Below, piece after piece: positions 24,709 through 32,558 of a stretch of 64,000 nucleotides of DNA. This stretch comes from Polyangiaceae bacterium (GTDB taxonomy: Bacteria; Myxococcota_A; Polyangia; Polyangiales; Polyangiaceae), in assembly GCA_016712345.1 (NCBI GenBank), contig JADJRH010000011.1:4216001-4280000 (forward strand), in the 5' to 3' direction. Position numbers and translations under genes: made by a program. Position 1 is the stretch's first letter; the number at the start of each line of letters is the position of its first letter. The notes under the pieces are model-generated. The model saw only the letters and a list, made by a program, of their open reading frames with translations, was not told the origin of the DNA and did not search any database.

Positions 24709-26073
24709 GTGGGCGTGTTTTTTGGGAACAGATCACCGGCAGGTGGTACGTTCGAAACCTGGGCTCCCAGCCATTTCAGATCGGGAATGGAGGACGCATC
24801 TCGATCCTCCCTTCGGGTTGAAGATGTGCAGGGGTTTCTCGCGCGAACCTCGCTCCTTACCCCCGGTGAACAGGCTGAACTCCTCGGCGCCATCATTGAA
24901 ACGGCGGGCACAACGGCGCAGCGGTCAAGTCCACAGTCCACGACTAGGTCAAGTCCTCAGCCAACGACTAGGTCGAGTCCACAATCCACAACAAGGTCAG
25001 GCCCCACCGGCGGCACCGGTTCAACAACCGGGCGAACGCAATCGCAGCGCAGTCAGGCGGCAGGTGGCGGAGGGACACGTCAACCCGCCACAACCGGTAG
25101 CACGGGTGCACGGCAGCCTGCCACCGGCGGCGCGGGTACGCGTCAACCCGCCGGTAGCGCAGGTACAAGACAACCCGCCGTCGGCGGCGCGGGTACACGT
25201 CAACGCGCCGGCGGATCGCAGCGTTCTTCCCCCGACCTAAACGCGATTTTTGGCGGTGTTCAGCAAGGTCTCGGATATTTCACTCAGGGCGCACAGGCAG
25301 TATCCACGTTTGCATCCCTCTTCGGCGGCGATCGAACAGCGCAAGACATCTCGCGCGTCGCTGGACAATTGGCTCAGGGTGGAAGCCAAGTTGGCTCGTT
25401 CATGCAAGGTTTCCAAGGCGGCGGTATACCGCCCTTGCCTCAACCCGGCGTGCCCCCCGGGCAGGTTCAAGAACCTACCATGCCGATGCCCCAAGGTATG
25501 CCCCCGCAACAAGGCATGCCCTGGCAGCAAGGTATGCCCATGCCTCAGCAGGGTATGCCCATGCCCCAACAAGGTATGCCTTGGCAGCAAGGTATGCCCA
25601 TGCCTCAACAGGGGGCTCCGGGTATGGGTACACAATCGGGCCAAGCCAACGCAATGGCGTTCCTTACCATGCTCTTGAGTGATCCGCGCCTGCTCCAGAC
25701 ATTCATGGGATCACTCCAGAGTGGGACACCCCGTCCGGTGGAGTTAACACTCCCGGCCGAAAATGGTGAGAGTCAACGTGTAGCTATCCCCCTTGAAGAC
25801 GTGTTGCACACCATCGCCGAGTTGGCAGTCCGCTCCGCGGGTGAAGTGGCAGCGGGCGAATGCGCTTGTGGCCGGGAACGCGCTTCAGAATACATCTATA
25901 CAGAGGACGGAGCACCGCTCATCGACGGGTCCAACCCTGCCGAACGCGCCGCACTCACATTGCATTATTTCAGAACAGCGGCCGAAGCCGCGCGTTTTGG
26001 TGAAGTGGCAGAAGATGTTGAAGCTTCGGACGAAGCAGCCCTCTGGGCAATTGAAGCGGGCTTCGACTATTGA
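24709..26073 (+). CDS. Unknown Gln/Gly/Met/Pro-repeat protein
   Basis: 454 residues, not recognised. Order of parts: residues 1-70 ordinary (a helix around RVEDVQGFLARTSLLTPGEQ); about 75-180 Ser/Gln/Thr/Gly-rich repeats (SSPQSTTR; GTRQPAGGA types); about 180-250 a helical stretch (AIFGGVQQGLGYFTQGAQAV); about 255-310 repeats of QQGMPMP and QQGMPWQ; then a conserved-looking C-terminal domain with a CACGRE cysteine pair and LTLHYFRTAAEAARFGEVAE. No signal peptide. The GTG start follows an AAGGGGAG ribosome site. First gene of five unrecognised co-directional genes ahead of the Tc-type genes. Confidence 0.75.
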   Translation: MGVFFGNRSPAGGTFETWAPSHFRSGMEDASRSSLRVEDVQGFLARTSLLTPGEQAELLGAIIETAGTTAQRSSPQSTTRSSPQPTTRSSPQSTTRSGPTGGTGSTTGRTQSQRSQAAGGGGTRQPATTGSTGARQPATGGAGTRQPAGSAGTRQPAVGGAGTRQRAGGSQRSSPDLNAIFGGVQQGLGYFTQGAQAVSTFASLFGGDRTAQDISRVAGQLAQGGSQVGSFMQGFQGGGIPPLPQPGVPPGQVQEPTMPMPQGMPPQQGMPWQQGMPMPQQGMPMPQQGMPWQQGMPMPQQGAPGMGTQSGQANAMAFLTMLLSDPRLLQTFMGSLQSGTPRPVELTLPAENGESQRVAIPLEDVLHTIAELAVRSAGEVAAGECACGRERASEYIYTEDGAPLIDGSNPAERAALTLHYFRTAAEAARFGEVAEDVEASDEAALWAIEAGFDY

Positions 26074-26082
26074 AGAGGCCCT

Positions 26083-26574
26083 ATGAGCGCAACGAACAGC
26101 AAACAAATGGAAGAAGCACTACAAGCCGCAGTCGCGAGGATGAATCGCCCGGAGCCGTCGAGCGCGCCCGCAGGCTCCGACCCAATCGCCATTTTGGCGG
26201 CGCTTCTACCCAAGCTCATCGAGAATCGGGCCGAAAAGTCCGAGCTTGTAGAAAAGCTCGACGGCCTTCGAAACGACGAGCTTGTACCCCTCCGCAAACA
26301 ACTCAGGCTCATTCGAGTCAAGTTGCACGAAATGGCGCAAGCTCAGGGGCAGTTAATTGAGGCGGTAAACCAAATTTCAGAGCAGCAGTCCGCCGTGAAT
26401 GAGGCGGTCCTGCACCTCGCCGGTCAGGTTGAACGCATTCAAGTTGTCGCAGCGTCCGACGACTTCGATGACGCCCCGGCGGTCGACGAACGAAGGGCGG
26501 CACCAATTTCTCGAAAGGCGCCGGCCCAGGCCGTGAAAGGCCCTCGCGGCATAAAAAAACAGCAAAGGCAATAG
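26083..26574 (+). CDS. Unknown coiled-coil protein
   Basis: 163 residues, not recognised. Residues about 45-120 are a charged amphipathic helix with heptad-like spacing (KLIENRAEKSELVEKLDGL, then LRKQLRLIRVKLHEMAQAQG), predicted coiled coil. The C-terminus is basic. It lies 9 bases after the repeat protein gene and 30 bases before the next, so it belongs to the same operon. It could be a structural or assembly component; this is inferred from context. Confidence 0.7.
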   Translation: MSATNSKQMEEALQAAVARMNRPEPSSAPAGSDPIAILAALLPKLIENRAEKSELVEKLDGLRNDELVPLRKQLRLIRVKLHEMAQAQGQLIEAVNQISEQQSAVNEAVLHLAGQVERIQVVAASDDFDDAPAVDERRAAPISRKAPAQAVKGPRGIKKQQRQ

Positions 26575-26604
26575 CCCTGTCTGGGTGAGGAACGGAAGGT
26601 CATT

Positions 26605-27879
26605 ATGGTGGCAAGCGGGTTCGAGCACGAGAGTGACGAAGACTTCGAAAGCGATGAAGACTTCGAAAGCGATGAAGACTTCGAAAGCGACGAAGACTTC
26701 GAAAGCGATGAAAGCGACGAAGGCCTCGAAAGCGATGAAAGCGACGAAGGCTTCGAAAGCGATGAAAGTGATGAGCGCCTCTCCGACGAGGCTGTGATGA
26801 CTCTGGCTGAAAGGGAACGCGCTCGCCAAAGGGCTCAAGCGCGCACCCTCGCAGCCGACCAGCGAGCAGCGTCCATGCGCGCAACAGCAACCCAGCGCGA
26901 CCTTGAGCGCAGGGTAAGCAGCGTACGCGCGGCGCCACCAGTTCAGGTTCGCAACCCGGGCCGGTTGGTAGGCAATGGTATTCTCCAGGCAGAACTGCCA
27001 AACGGCCGGAGAACGCGCATTCGGTTGACTCCCGCCCCGGCAACCATTCGCGATGTCAACAAGCTTTCAGATCGCATTTTGTCAAACGACAAACGGCAAG
27101 CGCGAGCGGAAGCAGCCAATTCAAGAGCAATCAATCGCCTCGCCGCTGCGCAGGCCGCCGCGGTCAAACGCCTCTCGGCCGACCAGGTGAAGTCGAGTGC
27201 GGCGCTCACCAAAGCGATCTCCGACGGCGACGCAAAGCTCGAAAAACGGATTGCGTACGAGCTTTCTGCCAAAGGCGGTATTGCGGCCAAACAACGCAAA
27301 CAAACCGCTCAGGCGTTGCGTACACAACAATACCGCTCGCTGATGAACGCGGTAACGCTGGGCACCAGTCTACCAATGGTGAGCGCTTATGGTGAGGTGG
27401 GTGATCCTCTCGCCAAAAACAACCTGGTCATCGCCGGGTCTACCCTTTTCTGGGTGTCGCTTGAAGAGATCATCGAGCGGTTTGGTGGCAAGTCGGCCAA
27501 AAACAACTGGCTCCGGGGTGCGGCGGACATTTGGTCTTTGGTAGCGCCGGTGGGTAACCTTCTCACCATTTGGTTGTGGCTCAACAAGGGTCAACACCAA
27601 CGGTTTATCGCGGGCATCAACGAGATTTCCCTCGATCAGTCGGGCGTTGCAACTCTGCCGGCGGGCACCGTCAAGGTGGCCGAAAATTACGAAAACAAGG
27701 CGCTGCTCGGTCAACCCGTTGTGACAAGCATCGTGACCACAACAAACACGGACATCACAGCGCTTTCAGCAACGGCCGGAGGTGGTACAATCACATTCCG
27801 AACTCTCGGCACCGTGAACAACGACGGCAAGTCCAAAGTCACCGTCGCGTGGATCCTCGACACCAAGAAGCCTGCATAA
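26605..27879 (+). CDS. Unknown protein with acidic repeats, paralogue A
   Basis: 424 residues, unrecognised. Residues about 8-62 are tandem SDEDFE / SDESDEGFE repeats. A globular segment follows (about 110-140, ELPNGRRTRIRLTPAPA), then a long Ala/Arg/Lys helix region, three hydrophobic segments between about 250 and 330 (NNLVIAGSTLFWVSLEEII; VAPVGNLLTIWLWLN) and a beta-rich C-terminal domain. It is paralogous to the next gene: LPNGRR/LPSGRL...LTPAPA/LRPAPA and GNLLTIWLWLNKGQHQRFIAG versus ANLLAGYWLLHGSQHEPFVAG. It overlaps the next gene (TAATG). Membrane association is likely. Confidence 0.75.
   Translation: MVASGFEHESDEDFESDEDFESDEDFESDEDFESDESDEGLESDESDEGFESDESDERLSDEAVMTLAERERARQRAQARTLAADQRAASMRATATQRDLERRVSSVRAAPPVQVRNPGRLVGNGILQAELPNGRRTRIRLTPAPATIRDVNKLSDRILSNDKRQARAEAANSRAINRLAAAQAAAVKRLSADQVKSSAALTKAISDGDAKLEKRIAYELSAKGGIAAKQRKQTAQALRTQQYRSLMNAVTLGTSLPMVSAYGEVGDPLAKNNLVIAGSTLFWVSLEEIIERFGGKSAKNNWLRGAADIWSLVAPVGNLLTIWLWLNKGQHQRFIAGINEISLDQSGVATLPAGTVKVAENYENKALLGQPVVTSIVTTTNTDITALSATAGGGTITFRTLGTVNNDGKSKVTVAWILDTKKPA
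26632..26793 (+). repeat. Tandem repeat encoding SDEDFE units
   Basis: Inside paralogue A: four copies of an 18-base unit (GATGAAGACTTCGAAAGC type) followed by longer 27-base versions with an extra GATGAAAGC. It encodes a strongly acidic Ser/Asp/Glu/Phe tract. The copies are close to identical, so length may vary between strains. Confidence 0.75.
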
Positions 27880-28991
27880 TGGTAAGGGCTCGGACAGCCG
27901 CACGGCACTCTGTGCATTCTGAAGCTGAGTCACAAGCTTCTCCCGTGCGGTTGTCCGACGTTCTACCCGTCCAATCCATCAAGGTTGAAGGGGCGCCAAT
28001 GCACACCGCGCTTCTTCCCAGTGGTCGATTGGCGTGGCTCACGCTTCGTCCGGCGCCCGCGCCGGCCGCTGAAGTCAACCGGTTGGCGCGCGCCGCGTTT
28101 CGGAGTGACGCTCAACACGAAGTGTACACACGCACCACGGCTCGCCAAATTGAACGGTTGCGCCGCCTCGTCATGACAGGCGCAAAAAAAATCTCCCAGG
28201 CGCAAGTCCGTTCTGACGCCAAGGTTCGAAAAGCCATTTTGGCAGGTGACGGCAAGCTAAACCGCGAGGTTTCTACCCAAGCGGCCAAGTTTGCCATGGA
28301 TCTGCGGCGGCAACGTGATGCCGCTGTACGCCGAGCCGACGATCAAAGCTGGCGCGCTCTGTGGAACTTCGCGGTTGTCATTTCCACCTTCCCTCTCTTC
28401 GCCGCCTACGGCGACCGCCGCTCACCGGCGGGCCTCAACAACTTCGCCCTCATGCTGTCACTCGCCGTGTGGCTTGTGGGAGATGAAATTTCAGACTTTC
28501 TGACAGGTGAAAAGCGCATCGCGGGTGGCATCCTAGAGGGGATTGATGTTTGGTCGTACGCCGCACCATTTGCCAATCTCCTCGCAGGTTATTGGCTGTT
28601 ACACGGCTCCCAACACGAACCTTTTGTAGCCGGTCTGACCTCGGGGTTTGAGCGAACTTCCAGCGTTCGCCCGCCGGCTTCCAAAACATCGGTTGATGTG
28701 TACACCGCCATCGTCAACGTGGCCGACAAATATATCGGCCCCAATGACGCCTACGACTTCGAGACTTTTTCCAATGTTCCGGCGGTTGCCACCCTCCGAA
28801 CGGCTACTGTCAATCCGGCATTCAACCCGGTCAATATCGGGCTCATGTCTGTCGCTGTTGTGAAGGGTAACCTCCGTATCGACTTGACGGTTACTTCCCC
28901 TTTCGACCCCAATATCCCCGTCGTGGATGAACCAATTCTCCGCTCTATAGAGGCGGCGTGGTTGGTTGATGCGCGGAGTCCCGCTCGTTGA
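27879..28991 (+). CDS. Unknown protein with hydrophobic segments, paralogue B
   Basis: 370 residues, unrecognised. It has the architecture of the previous gene without the acidic repeat: a small N-terminal domain (ALLPSGRLAWLTLRPAPAP, about 42-60), a long charged helical region to about 155, hydrophobic segments at about 160-175, 190-208 and 228-247 (WSYAAPFANLLAGYWLLHG), and a C-terminal beta-rich domain. The ATG overlaps the stop of paralogue A (TAATG), so translation is probably coupled. A duplicated, probably membrane-associated pair suggests a hetero-oligomer; that is inference. Confidence 0.75.
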   Translation: MVRARTAARHSVHSEAESQASPVRLSDVLPVQSIKVEGAPMHTALLPSGRLAWLTLRPAPAPAAEVNRLARAAFRSDAQHEVYTRTTARQIERLRRLVMTGAKKISQAQVRSDAKVRKAILAGDGKLNREVSTQAAKFAMDLRRQRDAAVRRADDQSWRALWNFAVVISTFPLFAAYGDRRSPAGLNNFALMLSLAVWLVGDEISDFLTGEKRIAGGILEGIDVWSYAAPFANLLAGYWLLHGSQHEPFVAGLTSGFERTSSVRPPASKTSVDVYTAIVNVADKYIGPNDAYDFETFSNVPAVATLRTATVNPAFNPVNIGLMSVAVVKGNLRIDLTVTSPFDPNIPVVDEPILRSIEAAWLVDARSPAR

Positions 28992-29023
28992 GATGCTTTC
29001 TACCCGTATGAGCGAGGCCAATC

Positions 29024-29569
29024 GTGGTTCAGAAAAAACCGGAAAAGCCACTCACCAAACTGGTCCGCCTCCTCGGCGGCACGGTGCTCATGCACGGCCG
29101 ACTCGGACATCAAGTCCTCGGCCAAATGTTAACCCTCAACTTGAGTCAACCTGAACACGCAGGTGCGGCGCTTGCCATATCGGCGGCATCTCGCCAACGC
29201 CGAGTTGCTTCGCAGGCCGCCATCGGCATGGTGGCATCTACCCTGGCGGCTCAAACCGTTGCCAACAAAATGGACGAGCGACTTACCCGCCGAGAAGAAG
29301 CTCTTCTCAAGCGTGAACAGGCGCTCGAAGAGGCCGAAAAGCAGGCCCGTGAAGCTGGGTCGAACCACGCCAACGTTCCGCCTTCTCCAAACGACCCAAC
29401 GTCGGCGCTTGCCCAAGCGACCGAAGAGCTTTCTAAGCTACGCGCAGAAAAACAACTTTTAGAAGAACAACTCGCCGCACTCCGCAGCGAGATGCAACCT
29501 ACCGGCGACGACAGCTCTTCCGCGCCCCCCAGTTCTTTGCCCGCCGTCCCCCGGCGAGGTGGTAGGTGA
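29024..29569 (+). CDS. Unknown coiled-coil protein
   Basis: 181 residues, starting with GTG. Residues about 20-80 are Ala/Leu-rich with a mildly hydrophobic helix (AIGMVASTLAAQTVAN); about 83-115 (RREEALLKREQALEEAEKQ) and 128-156 (LRAEKQLLEEQLAALRSEM) are strong coiled coils, joined by an Asn/Pro-rich linker, with a Ser/Pro tail. No family recognised. Last of the five unknown genes; the opposite-strand J-domain gene follows. Confidence 0.7.
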   Translation: MVQKKPEKPLTKLVRLLGGTVLMHGRLGHQVLGQMLTLNLSQPEHAGAALAISAASRQRRVASQAAIGMVASTLAAQTVANKMDERLTRREEALLKREQALEEAEKQAREAGSNHANVPPSPNDPTSALAQATEELSKLRAEKQLLEEQLAALRSEMQPTGDDSSSAPPSSLPAVPRRGGR

Positions 29570-29632
29570 TGCAACATGGCTCTCGCAACGCACCAAGCTT
29601 GTCGGGTCAACCGTGTTGCCACACGGTCTGAA

Positions 29633-30355
29633 TTAACTCGATCTCGCGGCGCGAATGCGATCTCGCGCCCTGTTCATTTTCGAAGCCAAACGGCTCCGAC
29701 GCTCAAACTCAACGGGATCGTCGGCGACCAAGTCGGGATGAAATTTCACACGCAGATCGCGCCAAGCCCTTTCAACCTCCTCGTCGGAAGCACTCGGGTC
29801 AACTCCCAGCGTGGTGTACGCATCGGTCAAATCACCGCCCTCCGATTCAGGTCGGGGCGCACGGCTCTGCCTCACTTCCTCGAAAATGCGTTTGAAGCGC
29901 TGCGCCAACCGGGCGCCCGTCGCCTCTTCCGCCGCAAAGCGAAATCCCTTCAAAATGAGGCCCACATCGTTCGTAAACGCAAAGGCCACAAACCCGAGCA
30001 GCGAACCCTTGGCAATCAAACTGGCATCTTCGGTACCGGGCAAACCGGCGTCCCACCCCACCATTCTTCCATTTTGAAACAGGTAATACCCGGGCAACGC
30101 ACCAATCGGCGAGTGTACACCACAAGTGTAAAGCCCCACGTGGAGAAATGGCAGCGCCGGGGTATCGCCAAGAAGAAGATCAAGAAAACCCGCAGTGCCA
30201 AACCAAATGCCGTTGTCAGATTCTTGTTCGAGCCAACGCACGAGCGCCATGTTGTATGTGTACGCCGGGTCAAGCGACACAAACATCACAACTCTTTCAG
30301 ACCCCTGAATGAAGTCAAAAAATTGAGCAGCGCTGACTTCTACCGGCACCCGCAT
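29633..30355 (-). CDS. J-domain protein with N-terminal thioredoxin-like domain
   Basis: 240 residues (start MRVPVEVSAAQ at 30355). The C-terminus holds a J-domain: DAYTTLGVDPSASDEEVERA, then the HPD motif in KFHPDL and a third helix with MNRARDRI. J-domains recruit and stimulate Hsp70. The N-terminal part resembles a thioredoxin-like fold (VVMFVSLD; LPGYYLFQNGRMVGWDAG) but lacks a CxxC pair, so it is unlikely to be a redox enzyme. Transcribed opposite to the Tc-region genes on both sides. A co-chaperone for folding or loading the large neighbouring proteins is an attractive inference. Confidence 0.75.
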   Translation of the reverse strand: MRVPVEVSAAQFFDFIQGSERVVMFVSLDPAYTYNMALVRWLEQESDNGIWFGTAGFLDLLLGDTPALPFLHVGLYTCGVHSPIGALPGYYLFQNGRMVGWDAGLPGTEDASLIAKGSLLGFVAFAFTNDVGLILKGFRFAAEEATGARLAQRFKRIFEEVRQSRAPRPESEGGDLTDAYTTLGVDPSASDEEVERAWRDLRVKFHPDLVADDPVEFERRSRLASKMNRARDRIRAARSS

Positions 30356-30477
30356 TGCAGTGCTGTGCTCGGGACCGCAACCCACGAGCAAGCCGCATCC
30401 ACCATAGCGCATTGTCGGCCGCCCCGTATAGGTGGAGTCAGGTGGCTCTTAGGTTTTGGTCGACACCCAGAGGAGTT

Positions 30478-32558
30478 ATGGATCCTGCCCTTTGGGAACT
30501 GATTGAATCGGGCGAGGCAGACGACGAAGTTTCTGTTGTCCTCCGCCTCGACGAAGAAACGCGCGCTCCCGCGGGCGTTCGGGTTGTTTCGCGCTTTGGC
30601 AAAGTTGTCACAGCCCGCGTACGCCGCAGCGACATTCGCCGCGTTTGGGAAAGTGACGAGGTCATCAGTGTTAAAGGGCCGCGCCGCCTGATATCACCTC
30701 ACCCTTACGAAGACGACGCCGCCAACCAAGAAGAGGCGTTGAACAATTCGGCGTCACCCCATCCGTGGCCCAAGCCCATTCAACTACCTGAAGACGGCAC
30801 CGGCGTTGTGGTTGGAATCTGTGATTGGGGGTTTGACTTTACCCACACCAACTTCAGAAAAGCCGACGGCACCACACGTTTGATTGGGCTCTGGGACCAA
30901 AATGGCAACGGTGAACCACCCCGCGGATTTGACTATGGTAGGTTCATCACACCCGCGATGATCAACGCCGCGCTTCGCACTTCCGATCCGTTTTCTACTC
31001 TCGGCTACCATCCCACATCCCGCTCACAGGCAAGGGTAGGTTCCCATGGTACACACGTGGCCGACATTTTGGCCGGAAATCGCCGCGAGCCGGGCTCACG
31101 GGTGGGCCTCGCCTCCGGGGCGGATCTGCTATTTGTCCATCTGGGGGCCGACCGACAAAGCCCACTCGGTAACTTCGGTGATTCTGTGCGCCTCCTCGAA
31201 GGGGTGGATTTTTTGCGTCGGGAGGCCGGCGATCTACCCTGTGTTATTCACCTCAGCGCTGGAAAAACCGGTGGCGCGCACCGGGGAGAAACGCCGTTTG
31301 AGCAAGCGATTGATGCAATGCTCGTGTCGCGCCCGGGCATCGCATTGTGTCAAAGCGCAGGCAACTACTCCGACGCCGGCATGCACACGCACGTGCGCAT
31401 CGGGCCCAATCAAAGCTACGTGATCGTGTGGATGGTAGCCGCGGGTGACCGCACCCCAACGAGCTTGAAGTTTGGTACAGCGGACAAGACGTATTCGATC
31501 TAACAGTTGTGGCCCCAAACGGGGTTGAGCACTCGGTTTCCCTCGGCGAAAACGGCACCATTCAACACAATGGTCAAGAGTGGGGTAAGATCTACCATCG
31601 CGCAAATGAACCCAACAGCGGTCTGAATCACATCGACATTTTTTTGCGAGCCGCCGCGCCGAGCGGTCGATGGCGCATCGGACTTCGAGGCCGTGAAGTG
31701 GTGGACGGCAGGTTGCACGCCTGGATCGAGAGAGACGCACCGGGCCGCAACCAGTCCCGTATTCTACGCAGTCAGGCCACCAGCTTGTTTACCACAAATA
31801 CGATTTGTAACAGCTTTCGAGCCATCGCCGTGGGGGCTTACGACGGCACCCGGCCTGACAGACCGGCCACACGTTTCAGCAGCCGCGGTCCCACGGCGGA
31901 CGGGCGACAGAAACCTGAATTGGTGGCCCCCGGGCACCGAATTTTGGCGGCACGCTCCACGCCGCCGGGTGGGTTCCAAGGCGAGCGCCCACTTATTGCG
32001 AAATCGGGCACAAGCATGGCCGCACCCTGGGTCTCAGGTACCATCGCGCTCATGTATCAGGCGGCCGGCCGAAAGCTCACCATTCACGAAGTGCGAAGCT
32101 TGTTGATTGGCACCGCAGATCCCCACAACGGTCCTCCGGGCCGAACATCTACCCGTTTGGGTTACGGGTATCTAAACACCGTGGCCGCCGTTGAAGCGGC
32201 GCGGCGCCTCAGGGGTGAAAACAACACAAACGTCGGTTGGAAAGTGCCATCGCCGGCTGAATCAGTTGTTGAAAATGACAATCTACCCAACCCCGCAGAT
32301 CGCGCGCTCGGTCTACCCATTGCCAAAGACGCAACGTTGTCGATCGCTCCACACGCGCCCCCCAACGAAGACCAAGCGTACACTTCGGCCGCGACACAAA
32401 CGCCGCCACGCATCGTTGAATCGGCGCTCAGCGAAAGCGACGAAAACGACGAAAACGACGAAAACGAAGACCAAAGGGCGGGCAGCCCGTGGAGCTGCGA
32501 CACGGACATGGAAGACCTAAACGAAGCTCTCATCGAGCTTGGCTTGGAGGTTGAATGA
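30478..32558 (+). CDS. Subtilisin-like (S8) serine protease, frameshifted
   Basis: About 693 residues if read through. The Asp region VVVGICDWGFDF (about residue 115), His region GSHGTHVAD (about 190) and oxyanion SAGNYSD are in the first frame, which ends at 31503. The Ser region SGTSMAAPWVSG (about nt 32006) is in the frame ending at 32558. The frames join naturally near 31451-31460: one extra C in the ACCCCAACGAG tract would give TPNELEVWYSGQD. So it is a one-base deletion: a real lesion, a sequencing error or a slippage site. No signal peptide; the C-terminus is acidic (SESDENDEND). An AGGAG ribosome site precedes ATG 30478. It overlaps the next gene by 4 bases. Confidence 0.85.

Noticed and set aside
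30478..32558. Reading the S8 protease as two independent adjacent genes
   Set aside because: The second frame lacks its own start signal and the Asp/His and Ser catalytic regions are split between the two; one interrupted gene explains this better.
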